Notes: generated by a model not told the origin, from the letters alone. 31,089 nucleotides of DNA from Ruminococcaceae bacterium UBA6855 (GCA_002451755.1 DKDF01000046.1:1-31089), one strand, 5' to 3'. Counted from the stretch's first letter, positions 15,298 through 23,813 are shown. Translations and numbers: made by a program.

Positions 15298-15618
15298 ATG
15301 CCCGCATATACGGAAAACGAGCTCGCGAGAATGCGAGAAAGGGCGATAGCGAGCGCCAGAGAGATGCAGAGGCGTGCGGCGATAAAGGGCGGCGAGCAGA
15401 GGCAGTGCAACCGTCCCAATCCGCCGCCGAACCGTCCCGAGCCGCCTCCAAAACCGCCTGAGCGACCGCCGAAGCCGCCCGATAAGCCGAAGCCGCAGAG
15501 ACCGCCCGCTCCGCCCGTTGACGACGACAGGCTGCTGATAATCGCGCTGATAATAATTCTCTCGGCTGACGGGGCGGATATGCTGACGATATTCGCGCTG
15601 ATGTATATCCTGATGTAA
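15298..15618 (+). CDS. proline-rich protein with hydrophobic tail, function unknown (gene 3 of 3)
   Basis: The 106-residue protein has three blocks: a basic helix (residues 1-35), a proline-rich stretch of PPP/KPP/RPP repeats (about 38-75), and a hydrophobic C-terminal tail starting at DDDRLLIIALIIILSADG. The tail is long enough to enter a membrane or to assemble into a coat-like layer. GGGAGG precedes ATG 15298 and only two bases separate it from gene 2. The low-complexity block explains shadow ORFs on the other strand. Confidence 0.72.
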   Translation: MPAYTENELARMRERAIASAREMQRRAAIKGGEQRQCNRPNPPPNRPEPPPKPPERPPKPPDKPKPQRPPAPPVDDDRLLIIALIIILSADGADMLTIFALMYILM

Positions 15619-15642
15619 TATATGTATTTGCCGCGGCGCATC

Positions 15643-15671
15643 TTGAAAAAAGCTCCGTTTTGGTTTAGAAT
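15643..15671 (+). promoter_or_regulatory. sigma-A promoter of the TSCPD gene
   Basis: TTGAAA (15643-15648), a 17-bp spacer and TAGAAT (15666-15671) precede the gene, separating it from the three-gene cluster. Confidence 0.75.
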
Positions 15672-15703
15672 AGAGGAAGTATGACGAAAACGGAGGAATG
15701 AAC

Positions 15704-15967
15704 ATGACATATTCATATACCACTCACGGCACCTGCTCAAGGCGCATCGATTTTGACATTGACGATGACAACACCGTTCACAACGTCCATTTCACGGGCG
15801 GCTGCAACGGCAACCTCGCTGGAATATCCTCGATAGTTGAGGGAATGGATGCGGAGGAAATCATCGACAGGTTCGACGGCATCCGCTGCGGCTTCAAGCA
15901 GACCTCATGCCCCGACCAGTTCGCGGAGGCTCTGCGCGAGGCTCTTGAAAAAAAGAACAGCAAATAA
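15704..15967 (+). CDS. TIGR03905-type TSCPD four-cysteine protein
   Basis: The 87-residue protein contains the four conserved cysteines of the small TSCPD family: GTCS, GGCNGN, RCGF and TSCPDQ. The TSCPD domain is found at the end of B12-dependent ribonucleotide reductases, where the cysteines bind metal or take part in thiol exchange. The stand-alone form has no settled role. Start 15704 is preferred to 15698 because GGAGGA touches the first ATG and is correctly spaced from the second. Confidence 0.85.
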   Translation: MTYSYTTHGTCSRRIDFDIDDDNTVHNVHFTGGCNGNLAGISSIVEGMDAEEIIDRFDGIRCGFKQTSCPDQFAEALREALEKKNSK

Positions 15968-15981
15968 AATAAAAAAACGAA

Positions 15982-16013
15982 CGGGAGCGCATCGGATATC
16001 CGGTGCGCTCCCG
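15982..16013 (-). terminator. long GC-rich hairpin facing left
   Basis: CGGGAGCGCA (15982-15991) pairs with TGCGCTCCCG (16004-16013) and the stem continues with CGG/CCG around ATAT. Only on the minus strand is it followed by a T-run (the A-rich 15964-15979). It could still end the TSCPD transcript inefficiently. No minus-strand gene is seen immediately upstream of it. Confidence 0.6.
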
Positions 16014-16231
16014 CCGTCATTTGGAAAGGCAATAACTATTTTGGAGGATAGTATTGAGTGGTCGTCTAATCAATAAGGCCGACAGACTTGGCAGAATTTG
16101 TAAGGAATAAGGGAAAAGATGGAAAAGAGGGACTGCCGCGTCCGTCGGTCTTTGGCTATATTATAACCGCCTTTATCATTTTTTCATACGGTCAAAAACT
16201 CGGTTTTGTGCCAAAAAATCTCACCTTTCAG
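16014..16231. other. gene-free spacer
   Basis: No start codon with a ribosome site and no family-like frame is seen in this stretch. It contains GGAGGA at about 16042 followed by short, broken frames, so a decayed gene or a small RNA is possible but unsupported. Confidence 0.4.
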
Positions 16232-16258
16232 AAAGTGTCGCATTTTGGGACACTTTTT
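16232..16258 (+). terminator. hairpin with T-tract facing right
   Basis: AAAGTGTC (16232-16239) pairs with GACACTTT (16249-16256), followed by TTTTT. No recognised plus-strand gene ends nearby; the closest is the TSCPD gene 260 bases upstream, so it may end an unannotated transcript. Confidence 0.55.
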
Positions 16259-16275
16259 AAGTTTTGTCCAAAAGC

Positions 16276-16314
16276 AAAAGACTGCGAACAGCAATCCACT
16301 GTCCGCAGTCTTTT
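16276..16314 (-). terminator. intrinsic terminator of the tetR-MMPL-lipoprotein operon
   Basis: AAAAGACTGCG...ACAG (16276-16291) pairs with its complement at 16299-16314 with one mismatch. On the minus strand it reads into CTTTTGCTTTTGG, immediately after the lipoprotein gene. Confidence 0.85.
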
Positions 16315-16325
16315 ATTATTGAATC

Positions 16326-17963
16326 TTATTTCTTGAATATCTTCTTGTACCACGGGAGCGACTCGGTGGTGTCGGTCGTGGTGGTCGAAGTGCTGCTGCT
16401 CGAAGCGATGGGCGTGGTCTGATAGATGAACATTACGTTCGACTCGGTGCCCGCAGTCTTCTCGGTGTAGATATCATACGATGCGCCGTAGGATATCATC
16501 GACTGGAGCTTCGCGATAAGATCGTCGGCATCCTCGGCGAGCACGCCGTACTTCTGGAGCTTGCCTGCATAGTCGCCGGAATCGATGCTGTCGATAAGAT
16601 CATTGAGCTTCTGGACATTCTCCTTGCTCATGAGCTTTGCGAGTCCGTCTATAAGCTCCTGATTATCGTCAATGGTCTTCTGTATCTCGGAGAGCTGCTC
16701 GAGGGTCTTGGGCAGGTTGTTTATTGCCTTCTGAACCTCGGGGTCGGACATATCCTTTGAAAGCTCCTCGATAAGGGGCAGAACATCGTTCATATTCTCT
16801 GCTATCTCGGGCAGGTTCTTGAAGAACTTCTGGAGCACGGGGTTGTTGAGCAGGGTTATAACTTCCTTGAGCTCGTTGGGGTCAAGGCTGTTGAAGAGCT
16901 TCTTGAACTTTGCGATGTTCTCTTCGGTCATATACTTGGGCAGAATCTCGAAGAGGACGCGGTTGTTCTGATAGAGCTCGACCGCCTCGTTCATCGTGTT
17001 GACGAGCTCGTTTATCTTCGTCTTGTTGGTCATAAGGCTCGTTATGACCTTGTTGGGATCCATGGAGTTGAGAGCCTTTTCAAGCTCCTTGAGCTGACCG
17101 AGTGTGGTCTGGAGATCGCTCACGCTGTCGGGCAGCTGAAGCTCGCTGCCAAGCATGGAGATCGGCACTGCCGCGAAGTACATATTACCCAGCGAGAAGT
17201 CCTCAACTTCGGCGGAGAGGGTGAACTCGGTGGCGAAGTTCAGATCCTCGATATTGAGCTTGTCGAGTCCGAGAGTTTCGTTCATGCCGGGCATGCTGAC
17301 AACAAGGGCGATTTCCTTTGTGCCGTCGCCGACGAGCTTGCCGTTTGTGAGAGTCATGTTCTGGAACTGACCCTCGGGAAGAATCATGCCGCCGACAACC
17401 GCGATGGGATTGTAGATCTTGACCTGCTTGCCGTTTATCTTCTCGGTCTTGTAGAGATTGTTTTCAACGGAGATCTTTATCTCGACCTTGCCGCTCTTGC
17501 CGGAAATCTTCTTGGCGGACATCTCTTTGCCGTCGAGGAAGTATTTGATATTAATTTTTACAGGCAGCTCTTTGTTGCTCTTGCCGCTGTAATAGAGGTC
17601 GGTCGTGTCCATATGCCATGTAATACCGCCGTTTTCGCTGACGGGCTTGATGTTGCTCTTGACATTGGTGATGTTTTTCAGCGAGCTTGTGTCGCTGACC
17701 TTGACCTGACCCTTGTCGGTGTGGAGCCAGTCGGTGACGGTGATATCCTTGACATCGCCGCTGTTGTCCATGTTGACATACACGGTCTCGCTCTTCTTCA
17801 CGGAGCCGGGCACATCGGTGTAATATACGGGTGCGGGCTGCTCGTCGCCGGACGCCGAGGTGGTGTCGCTGTTGTCGCCGGTGCTCTTGCATGCGCCCAT
17901 GGTGAGTATGCTCGCCGCGAGAGTGAGGCAGAGCGCCGATTTGAGAATAAAGTTTTTCTTCAT
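16326..17963 (-). CDS. large lipoprotein partner of the MMPL exporter
   Basis: From ATG 17963 (AAGGAGG upstream) the protein has 545 residues with a lipoprotein signal: MKKNF, a hydrophobic core and the lipobox TMGAC with Cys25. Then follow a threonine/serine linker, a beta-rich part (residues about 45-260) with DWLHTDKG, KELPVKINIKYFLDGKE and a heptad-like helical region of 200 residues (NELV...LPKTLEQL...LIDGLAKLM). It is a predicted extracytoplasmic, membrane-tethered protein. It starts 17 bases after the MMPL gene and probably forms a complex with it. The function itself is not known. Confidence 0.85.
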   Translation of the reverse strand: MKKNFILKSALCLTLAASILTMGACKSTGDNSDTTSASGDEQPAPVYYTDVPGSVKKSETVYVNMDNSGDVKDITVTDWLHTDKGQVKVSDTSSLKNITNVKSNIKPVSENGGITWHMDTTDLYYSGKSNKELPVKINIKYFLDGKEMSAKKISGKSGKVEIKISVENNLYKTEKINGKQVKIYNPIAVVGGMILPEGQFQNMTLTNGKLVGDGTKEIALVVSMPGMNETLGLDKLNIEDLNFATEFTLSAEVEDFSLGNMYFAAVPISMLGSELQLPDSVSDLQTTLGQLKELEKALNSMDPNKVITSLMTNKTKINELVNTMNEAVELYQNNRVLFEILPKYMTEENIAKFKKLFNSLDPNELKEVITLLNNPVLQKFFKNLPEIAENMNDVLPLIEELSKDMSDPEVQKAINNLPKTLEQLSEIQKTIDDNQELIDGLAKLMSKENVQKLNDLIDSIDSGDYAGKLQKYGVLAEDADDLIAKLQSMISYGASYDIYTEKTAGTESNVMFIYQTTPIASSSSTSTTTTDTTESLPWYKKIFKK

Positions 17964-17980
17964 TTTATTGCCCTCCTTGT

Positions 17981-20095
17981 TCAAGCCTTTGCCTTGCGGC
18001 TCTTGCGTTCCTTTTTAACGCGGGGAGCGCGCCAGCCGATGGATGTTTTATTGATAGCGCCTTCGCAGATGGCGAGAATGCCGGGAAGCATAACCATGAT
18101 AACGAGTGCGCTGATAACGGAACCTCTTGCAAGCATGAGGCAGACGCCCTTGACTATATCGATATCGCAGATGCAGTAGACGCCGAACGTTGCACTGAAG
18201 AACACGAGTGCGCTCTGGAATATCGAGCGGCTCGACTCCTTCGCGGCTATCTTGATAGCCTTGAGCTTATCGCCGCACTTCTGGAGTTCTTCTCTGAATC
18301 TTGTTGTCATGAGTATTGCGTAGTCGACCGTTGCACCCAGCTGCACGCAGCTGATGATAGTCGGCGCGATGAAGCATATCGTAGTGCCCGTCAAGGTCGA
18401 AATGCTGATGTTGACCCAGATTGCAAGCTCTATCGACGCGACGAGTATCAGCGGTATCGACAGGGACTTGAAAACTATTGCGACAAGAATGAATATCGCG
18501 AGCATCGAGATAGCGCCGGTGACGACGAAGTCCTTTTCGGCGACGGTTATCAGATCCTTAGTCAGGACTCCTTCACCCGTCAGTATTCCGCCCTCGTCGT
18601 ACTTCTTGACTATCGAGGTTATCTTTTCGATCTGTGCGTTCTCCTCGTCGGTCGCAGCCGAGTAAGAGGAGTTGAGCATCATAAGCTGCTTGCCGTCCTG
18701 GACGCATATCTCCTTTATCGAATCAGGGAGCATTGCGCTCGGTATAGCCGTGCCGATGAAGCTGTTGAGCGAGAGGACATTCGTGACGCCCTCGACATCG
18801 TTGAGTTCGCTCGTCAGCGCGTTTATATTCGCTTCGGTTATCTTATCGTCAAGGATGATGAAGTGGGTCGTTGCCATGTTGAAGTCTTTCTTCATCGTAT
18901 TGAGCGCGGATATTGACGGCAGATCCTGCGGGATCGCCTTATCCATGTTGTAATACTTCTTGACGTTGTTCTGCAGGAGATAGGACGGGATGAAGAGCAC
19001 GAGGAAGATTATCGCTATAACTCTTCTGTGTTTTATCGCAAAGTCGCTTATCTTGTTGAACTTCGGCGCAAGGCTCTTATGTCTTGTCTTTTCAATGACA
19101 TTGTCGAGCATGAGTATCAGCGAGGGCAGGAAGGTAACGACGGTCAGAACGCCGAGGATAACGCCCTTTGCCATGACAAGACCCATATCCTTGCCGAGCG
19201 TGAAGCTCATGAAGCACAGCGCGAGGAAGCCGAAAACGGTGGTCAGCGAGCTGCCCATAAGGGAAAGGAAGGTCGAATCGATTGCCGCAGCCATGGCGTC
19301 CTTCTTCGTGTCATGGTGCTTCTTCTCCTCCTCGAATCTGTCCATAAGGAAGACGGAGTAGTCGACGGTAACGCCGAGCTGGAGGATAGCGGCGATACTC
19401 TTCGTTATGAACGAAATCTCGCCGAAGATTATATTCGTGCCCATGTTGTATATGACCGCAGTGCCGAGCGCCGCAAGGAGCACGAACGGGAGCACCCACG
19501 AGGTCATCGTGAACGACAGCGCTATAAGTGCGAGGGCAATGGCGATTACGACATAGAGCGGAGCCTGGCTGTTTGTCAGGTCTTTTGTATCAACGGTTAT
19601 CGCCGAAAGGCCGCTCAGGAGCATATTCTTGTTCATTATCTTGCGTATGGAAGCGATAGCGTCCATAGTCACCTGAGACGAGCCGGAGTTCTTATACTGA
19701 ACCATTATCAACGTCGAGCTGCCGTCCTGCGAATAGAAGACGTTGGTCAGAACCTCGGGAAGAATCTCTTTCGGTATCGTCACATCCGCGATATCAGTGG
19801 CGCCGATAACATTGCTGACGCCCTCGACCTGACGGATCTGATCCTCGAGCTTCTGGATGTCCTTGGGCTCGGTGTCTTTTACTATAATAAATGAACTCGC
19901 CGAATTGTGGAAGGTTTCATCGAGTATCTGCTCGCCCTGAACGGATTCAAGGTTCTCCGGCAGATATGACAGAATGTCATAGTTGACGCCCGTCAGGAAA
20001 TATCCGATTATCGACGGGATTATCAGGATAAGACAAACTATCAGAACAGTTTTGGGATGGTAGGCTATCCACTTTGCTAACTTTTTAGATATCAT
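17981..20095 (-). CDS. MMPL/RND-family exporter
   Basis: The 704-residue protein has the duplicated MMPL layout: two halves, each with one transmembrane helix, a large external domain and five further helices. The family signatures occur twice, GVTVDYSVFLMDRFEEE and GATVDYAILMTTRFREEL. Their buried Asp-Tyr pairs are used in proton-driven export of lipids or hydrophobic compounds. AAGGAGG precedes ATG 20095. It follows tetR by 16 bases and precedes the lipoprotein gene. Substrate unknown; lipid or drug export are both plausible. Confidence 0.92.
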   Translation of the reverse strand: MISKKLAKWIAYHPKTVLIVCLILIIPSIIGYFLTGVNYDILSYLPENLESVQGEQILDETFHNSASSFIIVKDTEPKDIQKLEDQIRQVEGVSNVIGATDIADVTIPKEILPEVLTNVFYSQDGSSTLIMVQYKNSGSSQVTMDAIASIRKIMNKNMLLSGLSAITVDTKDLTNSQAPLYVVIAIALALIALSFTMTSWVLPFVLLAALGTAVIYNMGTNIIFGEISFITKSIAAILQLGVTVDYSVFLMDRFEEEKKHHDTKKDAMAAAIDSTFLSLMGSSLTTVFGFLALCFMSFTLGKDMGLVMAKGVILGVLTVVTFLPSLILMLDNVIEKTRHKSLAPKFNKISDFAIKHRRVIAIIFLVLFIPSYLLQNNVKKYYNMDKAIPQDLPSISALNTMKKDFNMATTHFIILDDKITEANINALTSELNDVEGVTNVLSLNSFIGTAIPSAMLPDSIKEICVQDGKQLMMLNSSYSAATDEENAQIEKITSIVKKYDEGGILTGEGVLTKDLITVAEKDFVVTGAISMLAIFILVAIVFKSLSIPLILVASIELAIWVNISISTLTGTTICFIAPTIISCVQLGATVDYAILMTTRFREELQKCGDKLKAIKIAAKESSRSIFQSALVFFSATFGVYCICDIDIVKGVCLMLARGSVISALVIMVMLPGILAICEGAINKTSIGWRAPRVKKERKSRKAKA

Positions 20096-20111
20096 ATCCC
20101 TTTCCTCCTTA

Positions 20112-20705
20112 TTATGCTAAAAGTTTGTTTGTAAGGCGCTGCATTCCACTCTTTATTTCATCGAGCTTATACGGTTCGCCCTGGATCGCGCTGTCGCAGC
20201 TGACGGGCGCGAGCATCGAGACTAACATATATATGTTCATCTCGCTCTCGTATTCCGTGAAGCCGTGGCTCAAAAACAGCTTTACGAGGCTGTCGTAAGC
20301 ATCCTTGAGCTCCGCTTCCCTGCCCTTGAGCATCAGGCGGTAGCACGAGGAGACGCGGTCTCTGACGAGGGGCAGGAACGCTTTGTTTTCATCGATATAC
20401 ATAAAGACGTTATCGAGAAATGCGTTCACGCGCTCGGCGTCTTCAGCCTGCTTGCCGGCGAGTTGCTGTCGCGTTTTAAAGAGCGCGGAATTGACGCACT
20501 CGGCGAGCTTTTTCAAAAAGAGCTGATCCATAAGGTCGTATTTATCTTTGAAGTACAGATAAAACGTACCTTTGGCAACGCCCGCCATTTTGACGACCTC
20601 GTCTATTGTCGGAGGCTTGAGCGCGCTGCCGCTCGTAAAGAGCGAATGAGCCGCTTCCATAAGCTTCGACCGCTTCTCGGTCTTGTTTTCTTCAACCGTC
20701 GCCAT
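20112..20705 (-). CDS. TetR-family regulator of the exporter operon
   Basis: The protein (197 residues from ATG 20705, with GGAGG upstream) has an N-terminal TetR helix-turn-helix, IDEVVKMAGVAKGTFYLYFK at about residues 34-53, and a variable helical ligand-binding C-terminal domain. It is the first gene of a three-gene operon. Two copies of a TGAC...GTCA operator bracket its own promoter, so it should repress the whole operon until it binds a ligand, perhaps the exported compound. The ATG at 20735 is rejected because it lies upstream of the ribosome site and next to an operator. Confidence 0.93.
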   Translation of the reverse strand: MATVEENKTEKRSKLMEAAHSLFTSGSALKPPTIDEVVKMAGVAKGTFYLYFKDKYDLMDQLFLKKLAECVNSALFKTRQQLAGKQAEDAERVNAFLDNVFMYIDENKAFLPLVRDRVSSCYRLMLKGREAELKDAYDSLVKLFLSHGFTEYESEMNIYMLVSMLAPVSCDSAIQGEPYKLDEIKSGMQRLTNKLLA

Positions 20706-20721
20706 GTGTTCACCTCCGAAC

Positions 20722-20734
20722 TGACTGCCGGTCA
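20722..20734. promoter_or_regulatory. TetR operator copy, downstream
   Basis: TGACTGCCGGTCA lies between the -10 box and the ribosome site of tetR. Its reverse complement, TGACCGGCAGTCA, differs from the upstream copy at only two central positions. Confidence 0.7.
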
Positions 20735-20752
20735 CTTTCTTTTGCGTGAGAT

Positions 20753-20781
20753 ACTTTACTACAAAAATGACCGTTAGTCAA
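20753..20781 (-). promoter_or_regulatory. sigma-A promoter of the tetR-MMPL-lipoprotein operon
   Basis: On the minus strand TTGACT (20781-20776), a 17-bp spacer and TAAAGT (20758-20753). The -35 box is inside the upstream operator. Confidence 0.75.
20768..20780. promoter_or_regulatory. TetR operator copy, over the -35 box
   Basis: TGACCGTTAGTCA, an imperfect palindrome, covers five of six -35 bases. With the copy at 20722-20734 it brackets the promoter, the usual arrangement for autorepression. Confidence 0.75.
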
Positions 20782-20937
20782 TCCCCGGAAGCAAATCTTC
20801 ATTTTTTGTTCACAAATCTCTACTTCTTGATTATTATAGCCAAATTCACAAGCTGCGATTTATGCACTTTGCACTAAAAGTTAGCCCGCTATGCAATATA
20901 ACGAGACCTAAAGAGGAATTACTGCCAAATCAAAAAT

Positions 20938-20976
20938 CGCCGTGCAGTAAAAGTCTTTCGGCTTTCACGCGCGGCG
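20938..20976 (-). terminator. terminator of the sugar-metabolism gene cluster
   Basis: CGCCG (20938-20942) and CGGCG (20972-20976) enclose an imperfect extended stem, ending on the minus strand in ATTTTTGATTTGG, 13 bases after the last gene of the cluster. Confidence 0.6.
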
Positions 20977-20988
20977 AAATATAAGATA

Positions 20989-22056
20989 TTATTTGTCGAA
21001 GAAAACGACCTTGTTCTCGTTTCCGCTCTCAAAAATGGCATCAACGAGCTTGAGCAGTCTGCGCTGCTGGTCGTGCGTTATCAGCTGCTCTTCTTCTCCT
21101 CTGAGAGCAGCGAAGACGTTCTCATAGAACTGAGTCCAGCTCGAATCGACCTTGGGCAGAGGATAACGCTTGATGGTATCATCGGTTCTCGGAGCCATGG
21201 TCTTTGTCAGTCCGACGCCAGCGAGGATCGGCACTGCGTCGCGGTTCTCCCAATCGGAGACCTTGACTATCTCGCCGTTGAGATCCCAGTCATTTATAAC
21301 TGTGGAGCCGTTCTCGCCGAGGATATACCAGCGCGGAAGCTCGATGAAGTTGCTCGTGGTGACCTCGACATACATCGAAAGGTCGCCCTCGAAGATAAGC
21401 GTGACTCTGAAGCCGTCGTCGCATTCCTCGTTGGTGACATTTGTCAGCTCTGCATAGACGGAGATGAGCTTTCTGCCCTCGCCGATGCGCAGTGCCTGAT
21501 CGAGCAGGTGGATGCCCCAATCGAGCACCATGCCGCCGCCGTGCGCCTTCTGATTGCGCCAGTCGCCGGGGATGCCGCGCGAGCCCTGAACGCGGGACTC
21601 GATGCGGAACACCTTGCCGAGTTCGTTATCCGCGAGGATCTTCTGGACGCACTTGAAGTCCGGATCCCAGCGTCTGTTCTGATGGACGGTGAAGAGCTTG
21701 CCGTACTTTTTGGACGCGGCTATCATCTCCTCAAGCTCCTCTTGGCTCAGAGCCACGGGCTTCTCGGAGATAACATTCTTGCCCGCCGCCATGGCGGCTA
21801 TGGCTATCTCTTTATGTACATCGTTGGGCGTTGCAACGGTGACGAGGTCGATTCTCTCGTCAGCGAGCAGTTCCTCGCGCGAGGAGAAAGCATGAATGCC
21901 CTCAGCCTCGGCGGCTGCGCGCCTCTCGGGCTTGATATCATAGATGCCTATGAGTTCAGCCGTGTCTTTGAAATCGTCCGCGCAGGTCGACGCATGCCAG
22001 CTGCCCATTCCGCCGTAGCCTATAACGGCAAAACCTATCTTCTTATTCTTATCCAT
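20989..22056 (-). CDS. Gfo/Idh/MocA-family oxidoreductase (A)
   Basis: The 355-residue protein has an N-terminal Rossmann fold with GYGGMG (residues 13-18) for NAD(P), then the catalytic-region EKP (98-100) and DWGIH with Asp179 and His183. This family oxidises or reduces sugars, inositols or their derivatives. The substrate is not readable. It is the last gene of a minus-strand cluster with two TIM-barrel isomerases (45-base gap) and a second oxidoreductase, a set common in inositol or unusual-sugar catabolism in gut Clostridia. Confidence 0.92.
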   Translation of the reverse strand: MDKNKKIGFAVIGYGGMGSWHASTCADDFKDTAELIGIYDIKPERRAAAEAEGIHAFSSREELLADERIDLVTVATPNDVHKEIAIAAMAAGKNVISEKPVALSQEELEEMIAASKKYGKLFTVHQNRRWDPDFKCVQKILADNELGKVFRIESRVQGSRGIPGDWRNQKAHGGGMVLDWGIHLLDQALRIGEGRKLISVYAELTNVTNEECDDGFRVTLIFEGDLSMYVEVTTSNFIELPRWYILGENGSTVINDWDLNGEIVKVSDWENRDAVPILAGVGLTKTMAPRTDDTIKRYPLPKVDSSWTQFYENVFAALRGEEEQLITHDQQRRLLKLVDAIFESGNENKVVFFDK

Positions 22057-22101
22057 TGTTTTGTATACTCCCGATATAAATTTGTTTCGCGAAAAGTTTT
22101 A

Positions 22102-23067
22102 TCACACCCACCACATATCGCCGGTGTTCTGGGTGATAAGGACATCCTTGAGGAAGTCGACTGCCTTTGAAAGACCCTCGTCCTGGCTCATGAGGGAGTC
22201 CTCATGCTCGATGCTGATAGCATAGTCATAGCCGACCATGCGCAGGTTTGAGATCATATCCTTCCAATATGCGTAGTCGTTGCCGTAGCCGACGGAGCGG
22301 AATATCCACGAGCGGTGAATCTCGTCCGCATAGGGCTTGGTGTCAAGCACGCCGTTGACGGCAGTGTTGTACTTGTCGATTTTCGTATCCTTGGCGTGGA
22401 AGTGGAATATCGCGTCGCCGAGCGCTCTGATGCAGGCGACGGGATCCATGCCCTGCCAGATGAGGTGGCTCGGGTCGAAATTCGCGCCGAGCTCGGGACC
22501 GACTGCCTTGCGTATCTTGAGCATGCTCTCGGTATTGTAGACGCAGAAGCCCGGATGAAGCTCGAAGGCTATCTTATCGACGCCGTGCTCCTTTGCAAAA
22601 GCGACGGTCTTAGTCCAATAGGGAATGAGGACTTCGTTCCACTGCCACTCGAGTATCTCGGAGAAGTCGTTCGGCCATGGGCAGACGACCCAGTTGGGAT
22701 ACTTCGCGTTCTCCTGGTCGCCGGGGCAGCCGGAGAATGTGTTGATCTGATGAATACCGAGCTTCTCGGCGAGAAGGATGGTGTTCTTTATCGTCTTGTC
22801 GAACTCGGCGGCAATAGCCTTGTTCGGATGGACAGGGTTGCCGTGGCAGCTGAGCGCGCTTATCTCAAGGCCGCTGTCCGCGACGGTGGATTTAAAAGTG
22901 CTCAGAGCCGCAGGATCGGCGAGCAGGGTATCGGGGTCGGCATGGGAGTTGCCGGGGTAACCGCCGCAGCCTATCTCGACCATCTCAATGCCCTTGGATT
23001 TGAAATACTTGAGAGCCTCTTCGAGCGGAAGATTGCCCAAAAGGCAGGTAAATACACCTAATTTCAT
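22102..23067 (-). CDS. sugar phosphate isomerase/epimerase-type TIM barrel (A)
   Basis: The 321-residue protein belongs to the xylose isomerase-like AP-endonuclease 2 superfamily. Metal ligands are visible: Glu169 in AFELHPGF, Asp198 and His201 in FDPSH, His224 in HFHAKD, and Glu287 in SIEHED. Members act on keto sugars or inositol derivatives. The gene is 20 bases after the other isomerase gene, and GGAG is visible before ATG 23067. It is longer than isomerase B and probably has a different substrate. Confidence 0.9.
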   Translation of the reverse strand: MKLGVFTCLLGNLPLEEALKYFKSKGIEMVEIGCGGYPGNSHADPDTLLADPAALSTFKSTVADSGLEISALSCHGNPVHPNKAIAAEFDKTIKNTILLAEKLGIHQINTFSGCPGDQENAKYPNWVVCPWPNDFSEILEWQWNEVLIPYWTKTVAFAKEHGVDKIAFELHPGFCVYNTESMLKIRKAVGPELGANFDPSHLIWQGMDPVACIRALGDAIFHFHAKDTKIDKYNTAVNGVLDTKPYADEIHRSWIFRSVGYGNDYAYWKDMISNLRMVGYDYAISIEHEDSLMSQDEGLSKAVDFLKDVLITQNTGDMWWV

Positions 23068-23087
23068 TTTTATAGCTCCTTTCGGAA

Positions 23088-23813
23088 TCAGATAATGGAT
23101 TTGAGATATTTTATGCTCCTGCCGACGTCGTCAAGACCGTTCGGCACGGGATCATCATTTTCGACTATCAGCCACTCGATGCCGATATCTTTCGCCGCGC
23201 GAATGACCTCGGGGATATCGCAGTTGCCCTCGCCGAGAGCCATGGGATTGTGGTCGACTCCGTCTTTGACATGGAGCTGAACTATCCTGTCGCGGTTTTC
23301 GGTGATGAACTTGTAGTTATCCTGACCGGCGACAAAACTCCAGTAGGTGTCTATCTCGAGGTGACCGGCTTTTTTAAGCTCATCGAACGGGATAACGCCC
23401 TCGGAATTCGGCTCGAACTCGGAGCAGTGGTTGTGATAATAGACGCTCATGCCGATTTTTTCGGCGCGCTCGTCCGCCGCTTTTATCGCGGCGCAGGTCG
23501 CCCTGAGATCCTCTGGCGTGTCGTGGGCGGCGCCGCCCATGCCCATGGTTTTCATGCCGAGCGTGCGGCAGAACTCCGCAGTCTTGTCGAAGTTCTCGGG
23601 CGAATAATTTTCAAGCCCGATATGGGTGCCGACGGCAACGAGTCCGGCATCGTCGAGAGCCGCGCGCAGAGTTGCCGCGTCAACGCCGAAATATCCGGCG
23701 AACTCAACACCGTCATAGCCGAGCTCCTTGACGCGCGGAAGAATGGCGAGAAGATTCTCGCCGCTGTCTTTGATAATGTCGCGCAGGCTGTAAAGCTGAA
23801 CTGCAATTTTCAT
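23088..23813 (-). CDS. sugar phosphate isomerase/epimerase-type TIM barrel (B)
   Basis: The 241-residue protein begins MKIAVQLYSLRD, a typical opening of this family. It has YHNH (126-129) with Glu132, Asp155, HVKDG (His181, Asp184) and Glu219 in the metal-binding positions. It probably isomerises or dehydrates a sugar or inosose product made by the neighbouring oxidoreductases; this is inference. AGGAGA precedes ATG 23813. A 430-base repeat-bearing spacer lies upstream. Confidence 0.9.
   Translation of the reverse strand: MKIAVQLYSLRDIIKDSGENLLAILPRVKELGYDGVEFAGYFGVDAATLRAALDDAGLVAVGTHIGLENYSPENFDKTAEFCRTLGMKTMGMGGAAHDTPEDLRATCAAIKAADERAEKIGMSVYYHNHCSEFEPNSEGVIPFDELKKAGHLEIDTYWSFVAGQDNYKFITENRDRIVQLHVKDGVDHNPMALGEGNCDIPEVIRAAKDIGIEWLIVENDDPVPNGLDDVGRSIKYLKSII

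Noticed and set aside
16088..16336. 82-codon plus-strand ORF in the spacer before the lipoprotein gene
   Set aside because: Non-ATG start, no ribosome site, and it runs through two hairpins that look like terminators.
21073..22170. 365-codon plus-strand ORF opposite oxidoreductase A
   Set aside because: Shadow of a motif-complete gene; it runs across the spacer into the neighbouring gene.
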